From Acidobacteriota bacterium (GTDB lineage: Bacteria > Acidobacteriota > Vicinamibacteria > Marinacidobacterales > Marinacidobacteraceae), in contig VXNL01000080.1 in NCBI GenBank assembly GCA_009840635.1, forward strand, positions 1 through 56,972: 56,972 nucleotides of DNA, read 5' to 3'. A model generated the notes under the pieces. It worked only from the letters and a program-made list of their open reading frames with translations. It did not search any database and was not told the DNA's origin. Both the position numbers and the translations under genes were made by a program. Positions 16,168-23,744 of this stretch are shown here, in pieces; position 1 is the first letter of the stretch; each line of letters begins with the position of its first letter.

Positions 16168-17186
16168 CCAAAGCTCCGAAGAACGGAATGGGACGTCGCG
16201 AGGCGCTCCGCCGGATCTCGGCCGGAACCGGCGGGGCGGCCCTCGGCGCCGCCGGCGGCGCCGCCTTCGGGGCCGGCGCGACGGGCGCGGCCTGCGCTCC
16301 CGCGGGCTCCGACGCGGCATCGGATCCGGGCCACCAGTTCCGCTCGATGCTCGCGGGCGGCGAGCCGGTGATCTGCCCGGGAGCCTTCGACGTCATCTCG
16401 GCGCGCCTCATCGTCGAGATGGGGTTCCAGACGCTGCTCCTCGGCGGAAGCGCCGGTTCAGCGGCGAACCATGGCGTCCCCGACTATGGACTCGCGTCGA
16501 TCACGGAGCTGATCGAAATGGCGGCCCGGATCGCCGACAGCGTGCCCGTTCCCGTCTTCGCCGACGCCGACGACGGGGGCGGCAGCCCGCTCGCCGTGGC
16601 CCGGGCCATCCGGGGCTACGAACGCGCGAGGCTCGCCGCGGTGATGATCGAGGACCACGTGCAGGCGAAGCACCTCGGCGACGGAGGGGTCCTGGTCGAG
16701 ACCTCCTACATGCAGGACAAGCTGCGGGCGGCGGTGGACGCGCGGAAAGGCGGAATGATGATCGTCGCGCGCTGCGACTCGGTTTCCATCGGGCAGAGCG
16801 AAGCGGAAGCGACGGAGCGGGGCGCCGCCTACGTCGAAGCCGGCGCGGACCTTGTCTTCTTCGCCGGGCTGCCTCCCGAGAGCATGGGACGGGTCGCAGA
16901 GGCGTGCGGCCGGCCGGTGATCGCGAGCGTCCACGACACCCCCATGGCGACCCTCAGGGAGAACAACGTTCCGCTCGTGCTCTACGCGGGACAGATGCTC
17001 CGGCTCGCCCTCGGCGCGATGCGGCAGGGGCTCCAGGACATCCACGACGGCGCCACCTGGCCGGGATACGCGGACCGCGCGCTGCCGGGCGACGCCTACC
17101 AGAAGCTGATCCAGGTGGACCGCTGGCGCACCGACGCCCGCCGCTACAACCTGGTGGACGAGACCGGCCGCCAGGTCCGGGGTTAG
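16164..17186 (+). CDS. Tat-exported isocitrate lyase/PEP mutase-like protein
   Basis: 340 aa. MGRREALRRISAG and the following Ala/Gly-rich stretch form a twin-arginine signal, ending TGAACAP, a possible lipobox. The rest is an ICL/PEP mutase barrel: PGAFDVISARLIVEMGF, DADDGGG (Asp134, Asp136 expected to hold Mg2+), AAVMIEDH and VARCDS. The catalytic loop that in lyases reads KKCG or KRCGH is replaced by AKHLGDGG, so the key Cys is missing. Oxaloacetate hydrolases and phosphonopyruvate hydrolases of this superfamily also lack that Cys, so a hydrolase is possible. Export of this normally cytoplasmic family is unusual. The gene overlaps the FGE-like gene by four bases. Confidence 0.8.
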   Translation: MTKAPKNGMGRREALRRISAGTGGAALGAAGGAAFGAGATGAACAPAGSDAASDPGHQFRSMLAGGEPVICPGAFDVISARLIVEMGFQTLLLGGSAGSAANHGVPDYGLASITELIEMAARIADSVPVPVFADADDGGGSPLAVARAIRGYERARLAAVMIEDHVQAKHLGDGGVLVETSYMQDKLRAAVDARKGGMMIVARCDSVSIGQSEAEATERGAAYVEAGADLVFFAGLPPESMGRVAEACGRPVIASVHDTPMATLRENNVPLVLYAGQMLRLALGAMRQGLQDIHDGATWPGYADRALPGDAYQKLIQVDRWRTDARRYNLVDETGRQVRG

Positions 17187-17206
17187 CAGCCCCAGGGGAA
17201 GGCGCG

Positions 17207-17803
17207 GTGAGCCGCTCCCCCAACCTTCCCGGAAGACAGGTAACCCCCCGCAGCCAGCACGCCTGGCGCCGCTGGCTCGAGGCCAACCAAGCGGCCGTTC
17301 GCGAGGTCTGGGTCGTTTTCTACAAGAAGGCGGCCCAGCGTGCCGGCCGTCCCACCCTCACCTACGGACAGGCGGTCGAGCAGGCGATCTGCTTCGGCTG
17401 GATCGACGGGCTCAAGCTGCGGATCGACGACGAGCGCTACACCCACCGGTTCACACCCCGCAAGCCCGACAGCCACTGGTCGGAGACCAACCGTGAGCGG
17501 CTCGCCCGGATGAGATCGCAGGGCCTGATGGCCGCCGCCGGCGAGGAAGCTGTCGCCGCCTCCATCCGGACCGGAGCGTGGCACAGATCGGCCCGGGCAT
17601 CCGCGGTCGGCACCCCCCACGAGCTGTTTGACGCTCTTGGCCGCGACGCCGAAGCACGGGCCGGTTACGACGCGCTCAGCCCGTCGGAACGGCGCCGCTA
17701 CGAGGTCTGGATCGGCATGGCCAAGCGGGACGAAACCCGGGCCCACCGTCTCGCGGAAAGCCTCGCGAAGCTGCGCCGGGGCGAAAAACTGGGGATGCGG
17801 TAA
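17207..17803 (+). CDS. YdeI/OmpD-associated (OmdA) family protein
   Basis: 198 aa, start GTG 17207 preceded by AGGGGA with good spacing. The sequence SQHAWRRWLEANQAAVREVW, VEQAICFGWIDGLKLRIDD and RFTPRKPDSHWSETN is the signature of YdeI/OmdA proteins, small cytoplasmic proteins implicated by genetics in envelope-stress or antimicrobial peptide tolerance in enterobacteria; biochemical function is unknown. The C-terminal RRRYEVWIGMAKRDETRAHR with KLRRGEKLGM is also typical. It follows the ICL-like gene by 20 bases and may be part of that operon, though its role is probably independent. Confidence 0.8.
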   Translation: MSRSPNLPGRQVTPRSQHAWRRWLEANQAAVREVWVVFYKKAAQRAGRPTLTYGQAVEQAICFGWIDGLKLRIDDERYTHRFTPRKPDSHWSETNRERLARMRSQGLMAAAGEEAVAASIRTGAWHRSARASAVGTPHELFDALGRDAEARAGYDALSPSERRRYEVWIGMAKRDETRAHRLAESLAKLRRGEKLGMR

Positions 17804-17857
17804 CCGGGTGCCGGCGCTTTTTCCGCAGTTCTCGCCCACCCGGGACGCGGCAACTCC

Positions 17858-17872
17858 GGAGTAGCAGAAACG
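17858..17872 (+). promoter_or_regulatory. Shine-Dalgarno followed by an ACG codon (MFS start)
   Basis: GGAG at 17858-17861, eight spacer bases, then ACG at 17870-17872 in the frame of the MFS transporter. No ATG, GTG or TTG exists in frame between the preceding stop (17801) and 18077, which is already inside the second helix. The spacing supports ACG, or a mutated or misread ATG, as the start. Confidence 0.45.
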
Positions 17873-19135
17873 AACGGGTCAGCCGGTGGGCCCAACTCGT
17901 GGGCCGGGTTCTGGGTTCGGGTCTTCGTTCCGTTCGCCCTGGGGTACTTCATCTCCTGGCTGCTTCGCTCCGTCACCGCGATCATCGCTCCGGACCTGGT
18001 CCGGGATCTCGGGCTGTCCGCCTTCGGGGTCGGCCTGCTGGGAAGCACCTACCTGCTCGCCTTCGCCCTGTCCCAGTTGCCGATCGGCGGCGCGCTCGAC
18101 CATCTCGGACCACGGCGGACCAACGGAGCGCTGCTGCTGGTCGCCGCCGCGGGTTGCCTCCTCTTCGGCGTCGCGGACGGGTTCCCGATCCTGCTCGTGG
18201 GCCGCTTCCTCGCGGGCCTCGGAGTGGCGGCATGCCTGATGGCCTCGTTCAAGGCGTTCGTGCTCTGGGCCCCGCAGGCGCGGCTCCCGTTCCTGAACGG
18301 GTTCGTCATGGCGGTCGGGTCCATCGGAGCGCTGGCGGCCACCACTCCAACCGAGTGGCTGCTCGGTCTGATGAACTGGCGCGAGCTGTTCGTCCTGCTC
18401 GCGGTCGCGCTGCTCATGAGCGCGGTAGTCCTGTACCTGCTGGTCCCCCGGGACCCGAAGCCGGCCGGTGAGGGGGAGGCTTCCGGTCTCCTCGCGGCCA
18501 CCGTGGGCGTCCGCGAGGTCTTGCGGCAGCGGGTGTTCTGGAGCATCGCCCCGCTTGGGGTGGTCCACCAGGGCACCTTCCTGGGGATTCAGAGCCTGTG
18601 GGCAGGCCCGTGGCTGGCGGAGGTCGCGGCGATGGACCGGGACGGGGTCGCCAACCATCTGTTGGTGCTCGCCGTCGCCATGGTGCTCGGTTTCCTGATC
18701 TCCGGGGCACTTGCGGGCGCCCTCGCGAAACGGGGGATCTCAGCAGTCTCGCTGCTCGGCGGCGTCAACCTGGCGTTCACCGCGACGCTCCTGGTGCTGG
18801 CTTCCGGCTTCACCGGAGCGCCGGCGATCCTGTGGGCCGCCTTCGGGTTCTTCGGGGCTTCCGGGATGCTGAGCTTCGCGATTCTGGTCGCCCACTACCC
18901 GCCCGGACTCGCAGGGAGGGTGGCTTCGGCAATGAACCTGCTCGTCTTCGCGGCGGCGTTCTCCGTACAGACCGGCTTCGGCGCGGTGATCGACCGGTTC
19001 CACGGGGACGGCCCCGAGGCCTCCTTCGCCGGCGCCGGGTTCGCGGCGGCGTTCCTGATCGCCGCCGCCTTCCAGGGGCTGTCGCTGGTCTGGCTGCGGC
19101 TCACCCGGTCCTGGCGGGATTCCGGATCAGTCTGA
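17870..19135 (+). CDS. MFS transporter with non-canonical start codon
   Basis: About 421 aa with twelve predicted helices if started at the ACG at 17870. The frame encodes the expected first helix upstream of any canonical start: WVRVFVPFALGYFISWLLRS, then IIAPDLVRDLGLSAFGVGLL, followed by the MFS loop GGALDHLGPRRTNG. A TTG at 18077 would remove helix 1 and part of helix 2, so it is not credible. Family members move small organic acids, sugars or drugs; the substrate is unknown. The coding frame is otherwise intact to the stop at 19135. It converges with the metallo-beta-lactamase-fold gene, the gap holding a palindromic repeat. Confidence 0.8.
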   Translation, partial: TNGSAGGPNSWAGFWVRVFVPFALGYFISWLLRSVTAIIAPDLVRDLGLSAFGVGLLGSTYLLAFALSQLPIGGALDHLGPRRTNGALLLVAAAGCLLFGVADGFPILLVGRFLAGLGVAACLMASFKAFVLWAPQARLPFLNGFVMAVGSIGALAATTPTEWLLGLMNWRELFVLLAVALLMSAVVLYLLVPRDPKPAGEGEASGLLAATVGVREVLRQRVFWSIAPLGVVHQGTFLGIQSLWAGPWLAEVAAMDRDGVANHLLVLAVAMVLGFLISGALAGALAKRGISAVSLLGGVNLAFTATLLVLASGFTGAPAILWAAFGFFGASGMLSFAILVAHYPPGLAGRVASAMNLLVFAAAFSVQTGFGAVIDRFHGDGPEASFAGAGFAAAFLIAAAFQGLSLVWLRLTRSWRDSGSV

Positions 19136-19177
19136 GTTCGCTCTCAGGCCGGGGCGCCGCGCGGCTGGGTGGGGTTA

Positions 19178-19241
19178 GGACGTGCGCGGCGCACCAGTTC
19201 TCCCGGTGGGGGGCGCCGCGCGTGCCGGTCTGAAGGCCGCT
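19178..19241 (+). repeat. Dispersed palindromic repeat, copy 3
   Basis: The core GTGCCGGTCTGAAGGCC begins at 19222, preceded by GCGCGGCGC and the motif TCTCCCGGTGGGG that also occurs near copies at 49742 and 55438. The core matches the inverted copy at 55448-55464 over 17 bases. It sits between convergent genes and could act as a two-way transcription end (inference). Confidence 0.65.
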
Positions 19242-19266
19242 ACCGCGAGAACCGGCCGGCGCTCCC

Positions 19267-20214
19267 CTACCGGGAGGAAAGGCTGCGGTGGACCAGGCGG
19301 ACGAAGCGCTCCGCGTTCACGAAACCGGCCGCGTCCGGCGCCCAGCCGATGTCGGTGCCGATCCCGGTCACGAGCGCCACGTAGTCGGCCGCGGCGTCGT
19401 CTTCGCTCTGGCCCGCCGCGACGCGTTCGCTGATCCGCTCGCGGGCCATCTTGAGCGCTTCGGCGTACTTCATCAGGGTGGCGCGGTCGGTCACGGGCCC
19501 GTGGCCGGGAATGACCGTCGTCTGATCGTCGGTCGCCGCGGCGACCTTCTCGGCGGCCGCGATGAGGCCGTCGACATGCCCCCCGGAATCCACGTCGATG
19601 AACGGGAAGGCGCCGTTGAAGAACAGGTCCCCCATATGGACGACGTTCGCGCCCCGGAAGAAGATGATGGAGTCGCCGTCGGTATGGGCGGTGGGCGCGT
19701 GGACCGCCTCAATGGTCAGATCGTTCCAGTGCAGAGTGACGCCGTGGTTGAAGGTCACCACCGGAAGGGCCTCGGGAGCCGCCTGGTCGCTGCGTCCGAC
19801 CAGGTCTGCGAACTCGGCCGGGTTCATCCGACGGCGCACGTTCTCGTGGGCCACGATGAGGCTGCCCGCCTTGCCGAGGTTCTCGTTGCCGCCGGTGTGG
19901 TCCCCGTGCCAGTGGGTGTTGACCACGAAGCGCACCGGCTCGCTGGTGATCGAGCGCACCGCGGCGAGGATCTTGTCGGTGAGCGGCGCGTACTGATCGT
20001 CCACCAGGAGCGCCCCGTCCGCGCCGGTGGAGAGTCCGATGTTGCCCCCGCGCCCGAAGAGGACGTGGATCCCACCGCCCAGGTCCTGGCTGGTGATGGA
20101 GACAGCGTCCCAGTCCACGTCCTGGGCCAGCGCCGGAAACGCGACGAGCGAAAGGCAGATCGCAGTGAGGACGAGCCGCCGCGGGCGACGGGCGAATGAA
20201 TCAGTCAGATGCAT
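19267..20214 (-). CDS. Exported metallo-beta-lactamase-fold hydrolase
   Basis: 315 aa from the Met at 20214, with signal peptide ending FPALAQ. Zinc-binding motif NTHWHGDHTGGN with His101, His103, Asp105 and His106; later HTDGDS and IPGHGPVTD supply further ligands. Overall order resembles class B beta-lactamase-like and quinoprotein-relay-system MBL hydrolases (SoxH-like) that act in the periplasm. It follows the ankyrin gene of cassette A by 77 bases on the same strand, so it is probably the last gene of the long minus-strand cluster. The substrate is unknown; a beta-lactam is only one possibility. Confidence 0.85.
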   Translation of the reverse strand: MHLTDSFARRPRRLVLTAICLSLVAFPALAQDVDWDAVSITSQDLGGGIHVLFGRGGNIGLSTGADGALLVDDQYAPLTDKILAAVRSITSEPVRFVVNTHWHGDHTGGNENLGKAGSLIVAHENVRRRMNPAEFADLVGRSDQAAPEALPVVTFNHGVTLHWNDLTIEAVHAPTAHTDGDSIIFFRGANVVHMGDLFFNGAFPFIDVDSGGHVDGLIAAAEKVAAATDDQTTVIPGHGPVTDRATLMKYAEALKMARERISERVAAGQSEDDAAADYVALVTGIGTDIGWAPDAAGFVNAERFVRLVHRSLSSR

Positions 20215-20291
20215 CTCAAATCGACTCCGGAAAGGAAGGAATTGCGACCACACGAATCCCGGCGGCCTGACAAGGAATCAGCGGCCGTCGG

Positions 20292-22097
20292 CTAGCAGCC
20301 GACGCAGGCGTTGTTGTTCTTCGCCCCGTAGCTGGCGAGAAGTGCGATCGTCTCCGGGAAGGGGTTGATGCGCTGCACCGGCCCGTTCGCCAGGTCGATG
20401 GTCGTCTGGCCGGTCCGGGCCACCGCGAGCGGATCGGCGCCGTGGTCGATCAGGTACTGCACGAGCCAGGTGTCGCCCCGCGCCGCCGCGTGATGGATCG
20501 TGGAGTAACCGTTGTGGTCGCGAACGCTCGCGTCCGCGCCGCACTCCTCCACGAGGTACCGCACCGCGTCATGCCAGGCGTCGGGCGCGTGGCGGTGGGA
20601 GTTCGCCGCGAGTCCCAGCCCGTATCCCACGCCGGACGCGGCGTGGATCGGATAGACGGCCGAATCTCCGAACTCCGCGGGTGGCAGACCCGAGGGATCC
20701 GGATCTCCCTCTTCGATGAGCATGGGGAGCCGCCGGCGCTCCGGCACCTTGATCGTCGGGATGTGCGGGTCGGCGCCATTCGCCACCAGCAGCTTCATCG
20801 CCGGAATGTCCAGCGAGTAGGCGGCGCGCCAGAAGGCGGTCGCGCCACTCCGGTCCACGCCGAGCTGGTCCACGTTGTAGACGGTGTACCAGAGCGAGCT
20901 GTCGATCCGGGCGTTCACGTCGGCCCCCGCATCGATCAGCGCCTGCATGAGTTCGAGGTGCGAGGTCTCCTGCTGCAGGTAGTCCGCGGGCTGCGGGTGT
21001 CGGGCCTTCGGGATCCACTGGGTGTTGACCGCCCCGTAGAGCGGCGTGGCGTTCTGCGAATCCGTCATGGTCGGGTCGGCGCCGCGCTCGAGCAATCGCA
21101 TCGCGAGGTCGAAGTGACCGTTGATGGTCGCCATCAGCAGCGGAGTCGTTCCGCTGCCGTCGGCGCGCTGGTTGATCCCGGCGCCGGCGTCGAGCAACTC
21201 CATCGAAGTCTCGATCTGGCCTTCACGCGCCGCGAGCAGGAGGGCGGTCAGACCGCCGTGGGTTCCGACCCGGTCCTCGTAGGTCTTCGGCTTGGGCTCG
21301 TTGGGATCGAGGTCGCTGTAGGGATCGAGCGGGTCGGGCGGCGGGGCCCCGGCTCCGGTAGCCCCGGTTCCCGCACCCGGCCGGCGGTCCACGCCGTTGG
21401 CGGGGAGCGGCCGCTCGGCCTGGAGAACGCCGCTTCCGCCCCGCATTTCCGCGAGACGCGCCTCTCGGGCGCGGCGTTCCTGCATGTCGAGCCGCGACCG
21501 TTCGACGACGTCCAGCACATTCGCGGTCCGGGACGCATCCGCACCGGCTTCCATGAGCGCCCTGACGGCCGCCACGCGGCCGCGGACGGAGGCGAACATG
21601 AGCGGCGTCAGGCCCCACTCGGTCTCGCGCGCATCCACGGAGGCCCCGTGAGCGACGAGCGTGTTCAGCACTTCGGGCACTCCGGCCGCCGCCGCGAAGT
21701 GGATCGGCTCGGCTCCGGTGGAGGTCAGGGCGTCGGCAGGGGCGCCGGCCTGGAGGAGGGCTTCGGCGACTTCGGCCTCACCGGCCGCCGCCGCCACGTG
21801 GAGCGGTGTGTGGCTCCCGAGCCGCGTGGTGGCCTCGACGTCCGCACCCGCCGCGATCAGTACCTCGGCGACCTCACGGTTCCCCGTCTTCGCCGCCCAG
21901 TGGAGCGCCGTAAACCCGTCACCCTGCGCCGCGTTCACGTCCGCGCCGGCACGGAGCTCCGCCTTCAGCGACTCGACGTCGCCGCGCTTCGCCGCGTCCA
22001 GCACCGGCGACAGCAGTGCCGCGCTTCCGGCTCCCGCCAGCACGCCCAACACCGTGAGCAACGCCGCCAGGCCAATCCATCGCTTCCCGATCTTCAT
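20292..22097 (-). CDS. Secreted ankyrin-repeat protein, cassette A
   Basis: 601 aa with a signal peptide or anchor (residues 8-28, LAALLTVLGVLAGAGSAAL). A first ankyrin block (about 30-195) with repeats such as DGFTALHWAAKTGNREVAEV is followed by a Pro/Gly-rich linker (about 215-265) and a second ankyrin block (about 270-600), which includes unusual insertions around ATAFWRAAYSLDIPAMKLLV. The protein ends YGAKNNNACVGC, a CxxC at the very C-terminus shared with the paralogue. Ankyrin repeats bind other proteins; the obvious partners are the DUF1552 and DUF1592 products of the same cassette. Ankyrin genes next to DUF1552/DUF1592 genes recur in Acidobacteria and relatives, function unknown. Confidence 0.85.
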   Translation of the reverse strand: MKIGKRWIGLAALLTVLGVLAGAGSAALLSPVLDAAKRGDVESLKAELRAGADVNAAQGDGFTALHWAAKTGNREVAEVLIAAGADVEATTRLGSHTPLHVAAAAGEAEVAEALLQAGAPADALTSTGAEPIHFAAAAGVPEVLNTLVAHGASVDARETEWGLTPLMFASVRGRVAAVRALMEAGADASRTANVLDVVERSRLDMQERRAREARLAEMRGGSGVLQAERPLPANGVDRRPGAGTGATGAGAPPPDPLDPYSDLDPNEPKPKTYEDRVGTHGGLTALLLAAREGQIETSMELLDAGAGINQRADGSGTTPLLMATINGHFDLAMRLLERGADPTMTDSQNATPLYGAVNTQWIPKARHPQPADYLQQETSHLELMQALIDAGADVNARIDSSLWYTVYNVDQLGVDRSGATAFWRAAYSLDIPAMKLLVANGADPHIPTIKVPERRRLPMLIEEGDPDPSGLPPAEFGDSAVYPIHAASGVGYGLGLAANSHRHAPDAWHDAVRYLVEECGADASVRDHNGYSTIHHAAARGDTWLVQYLIDHGADPLAVARTGQTTIDLANGPVQRINPFPETIALLASYGAKNNNACVGC

Positions 22098-22145
22098 GCC
22101 CTGTCCCTCGCTCCCGGTCAGAGGCTTTGCTGTGAAACCCGCTCG

Positions 22146-23534
22146 CTACACCGCCTGCGAAAGGGAGAAGGCGCCCGTGCTGTTCCCGAAGCTCTCGAGG
22201 TCATCCATCCCCAGCTTGTGGAGCAGCGTCAGCATCACGTTCGCCAGCGGAGTACCCGGCTGGGCCCGCAGGTGCAGGTTGTGCTCCAGGGCGCCGTTCG
22301 CGCCGCCCGCCACGAAGAACGGGACGCGCTTGTGGTTGTGGATGTTCGGATCGCCCATCGGGGACCCATACAGGATCATGGTCTTGTCGAGCAGCGTCCG
22401 GTCGTCCTCCTGGATGCTCCGCAGCTTCTCCATGAAGTACGGGACCAGGCTCACGTGATACCGGTTGATCCGCCCCAGGATCTCGACCCGCTCGGGATCG
22501 TTCCCGTGGTGCGACGCCGGATGGAAGGCGGTGGCCTCCCCACTGTCCGGATAGACGCGGCTGGAGGCGTCCCGGCCCAGCTTGAAGCTGAACACCCGGG
22601 TCATGTCCGACTGGAAGGCGAGCGCCTGCAGGTCGAACATGATCTTCACGTGCTCGTCGAACGAGTCCGGCACCCCTGACGGGGCGTCGGGAAGCTCGCG
22701 GAGCTCCCCGCTGGTGTTCCGTTCCACGATGCGCTCGATCCGCCGCTCCATCTCGCGGATGTCGGTCATGTAGCGGTCCATCCGCCGCACGTCCTCCGCG
22801 TCGAGGGAGTTCTTGAGCCGGCTGACTTCCGATCCGATGAAGTCCAGGACGCTCTGGCGCGCCTTCTGACGGGCCACCCGGCCCTCCGGCGTGCCGCCCG
22901 CGCCGAACAACTGGTCGAACACGATCCGCGGGTCGCGCGTCATCGGCAGCGGCTCGGTCGGCGACGCCCAACTGATGGTGTCCGTGTAGACGCACGCGTA
23001 GCCGTAGGCGCAGCCGCCCGCCTGGTCCACCGTCTCGATGCAGAGCTGCATGGACGGAATCGGCGTGTCCTGGCCGAAGCGCTGCGCGTACATCTGGTCG
23101 AACGAGGTGCCCGCAAACACATCCGAACTCTCGGTCTGCTTGGGATACGACTGGGTCAGGAACGCCGCGCTCGAACGGAAGTGGTCGCCGCCGATCTCAC
23201 GCGCGGTGCGCGCCTCGGCCGGCTCCACGTCGCAATCGCTCACGATGGTGACGTAGTCGCGAACCGGCTCGAGGGAGCTGAGGGCGCCCTTCGAGAGATC
23301 GAAGTCCGTGCCTTCCTTCTCCGGGGTCCACAGATGCTGCGAGCGGCCGTACTTGTTGCTTCCCGCGGCGCCGTGAACGATCTCGATCGCGACGAGGCGC
23401 GTCGGGTCGTCCGCGGTCGGCTTCGCGAGGACGCTCGCCGGAACCATGGCGTCCAGGAACGGCAACGCGATCGTCGCTCCCGCTCCACGGAGGAACGTCC
23501 GCCGGGGAAGGCTCTTACCGGTCAGGTAGTTCAT
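22146..23534 (-). CDS. Tat-exported DUF1552 protein, cassette A
   Basis: 462 aa. A strict twin-arginine signal is visible (LPRRTFLRGAGATIALPFLD), so it is exported folded, probably with a cofactor or metal. DUF1552 is a family of unknown function related in layout to DUF1501 and found beside DUF1592 genes. Blocks seen include VEIVHGAAGSNKYGRSQ, MQLCIETVDQAGGCAYGY and FHPASHHGNDPERVEI. GGAG six bases before the ATG is a good ribosome site. Bases 22209-22673 are identical to part of the cassette B gene, far closer than the surrounding coding sequence. It lies 48 bases before the ankyrin gene and 210 bases after the DUF1592 gene. Confidence 0.88.
   Translation of the reverse strand: MNYLTGKSLPRRTFLRGAGATIALPFLDAMVPASVLAKPTADDPTRLVAIEIVHGAAGSNKYGRSQHLWTPEKEGTDFDLSKGALSSLEPVRDYVTIVSDCDVEPAEARTAREIGGDHFRSSAAFLTQSYPKQTESSDVFAGTSFDQMYAQRFGQDTPIPSMQLCIETVDQAGGCAYGYACVYTDTISWASPTEPLPMTRDPRIVFDQLFGAGGTPEGRVARQKARQSVLDFIGSEVSRLKNSLDAEDVRRMDRYMTDIREMERRIERIVERNTSGELRELPDAPSGVPDSFDEHVKIMFDLQALAFQSDMTRVFSFKLGRDASSRVYPDSGEATAFHPASHHGNDPERVEILGRINRYHVSLVPYFMEKLRSIQEDDRTLLDKTMILYGSPMGDPNIHNHKRVPFFVAGGANGALEHNLHLRAQPGTPLANVMLTLLHKLGMDDLESFGNSTGAFSLSQAV
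22209..22673. repeat. Identical tract shared by the two DUF1552 genes (copy A)
   Basis: About 465 bases identical to 28390-28854, including third codon positions; the flanking mismatches are T/C at 22208 and C/G at 22674. It codes for the C-terminal third of the protein. Beyond it, differences rise steadily towards the 5' end of the genes. Recent gene conversion or selection at the nucleotide level would explain it. Confidence 0.85.
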
Positions 23535-23568
23535 CTTTTTCTCCTGTCAGGTTCTTCCTGCCAAGGTG

Positions 23569-23598
23569 CCCCGCCGACCGTCTCCGTGTCCGGCGGGG
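23569..23598 (-). promoter_or_regulatory. Hairpin in the leader of the DUF1552-A gene
   Basis: CCCCGCCG at 23569-23576 pairs with CGGCGGGG at 23591-23598 across a 14-base loop, 35 bases upstream of the start codon. No T-run follows on the minus strand, so it is not a classic terminator; it could be an mRNA-stability or attenuation element. Confidence 0.35.
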
Positions 23599-23666
23599 CT
23601 GGAGTCTTTGCTGTGGGTGGACGACGCCCGCAGAGTACGGGATCGTCGAACTCCCATAACCGGGCT

Positions 23667-23695
23667 AGGATAGGAAATCAAGCGCCCCGACGCAA
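23667..23695 (-). promoter_or_regulatory. Candidate promoter for DUF1552-A
   Basis: On the minus strand TTGCGT, 17 bases, TATCCT. The same TTGC..-17-TATCCT arrangement stands upstream of the DUF1592-B gene at 32341-32369. It lies in the 210-base gap between DUF1592-A and DUF1552-A, so cassette A may have an internal start. Confidence 0.3.
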
Positions 23696-23744
23696 GCGGC
23701 AAGGCGCCCGGCGGGGACCCCGAGAGCGCCCCGCCGAACGGACG

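Noticed and set aside
19178..19241. Rho-independent terminator
   Set aside because: A stem is present but no T-run follows on either strand; treated as a dispersed repeat instead.
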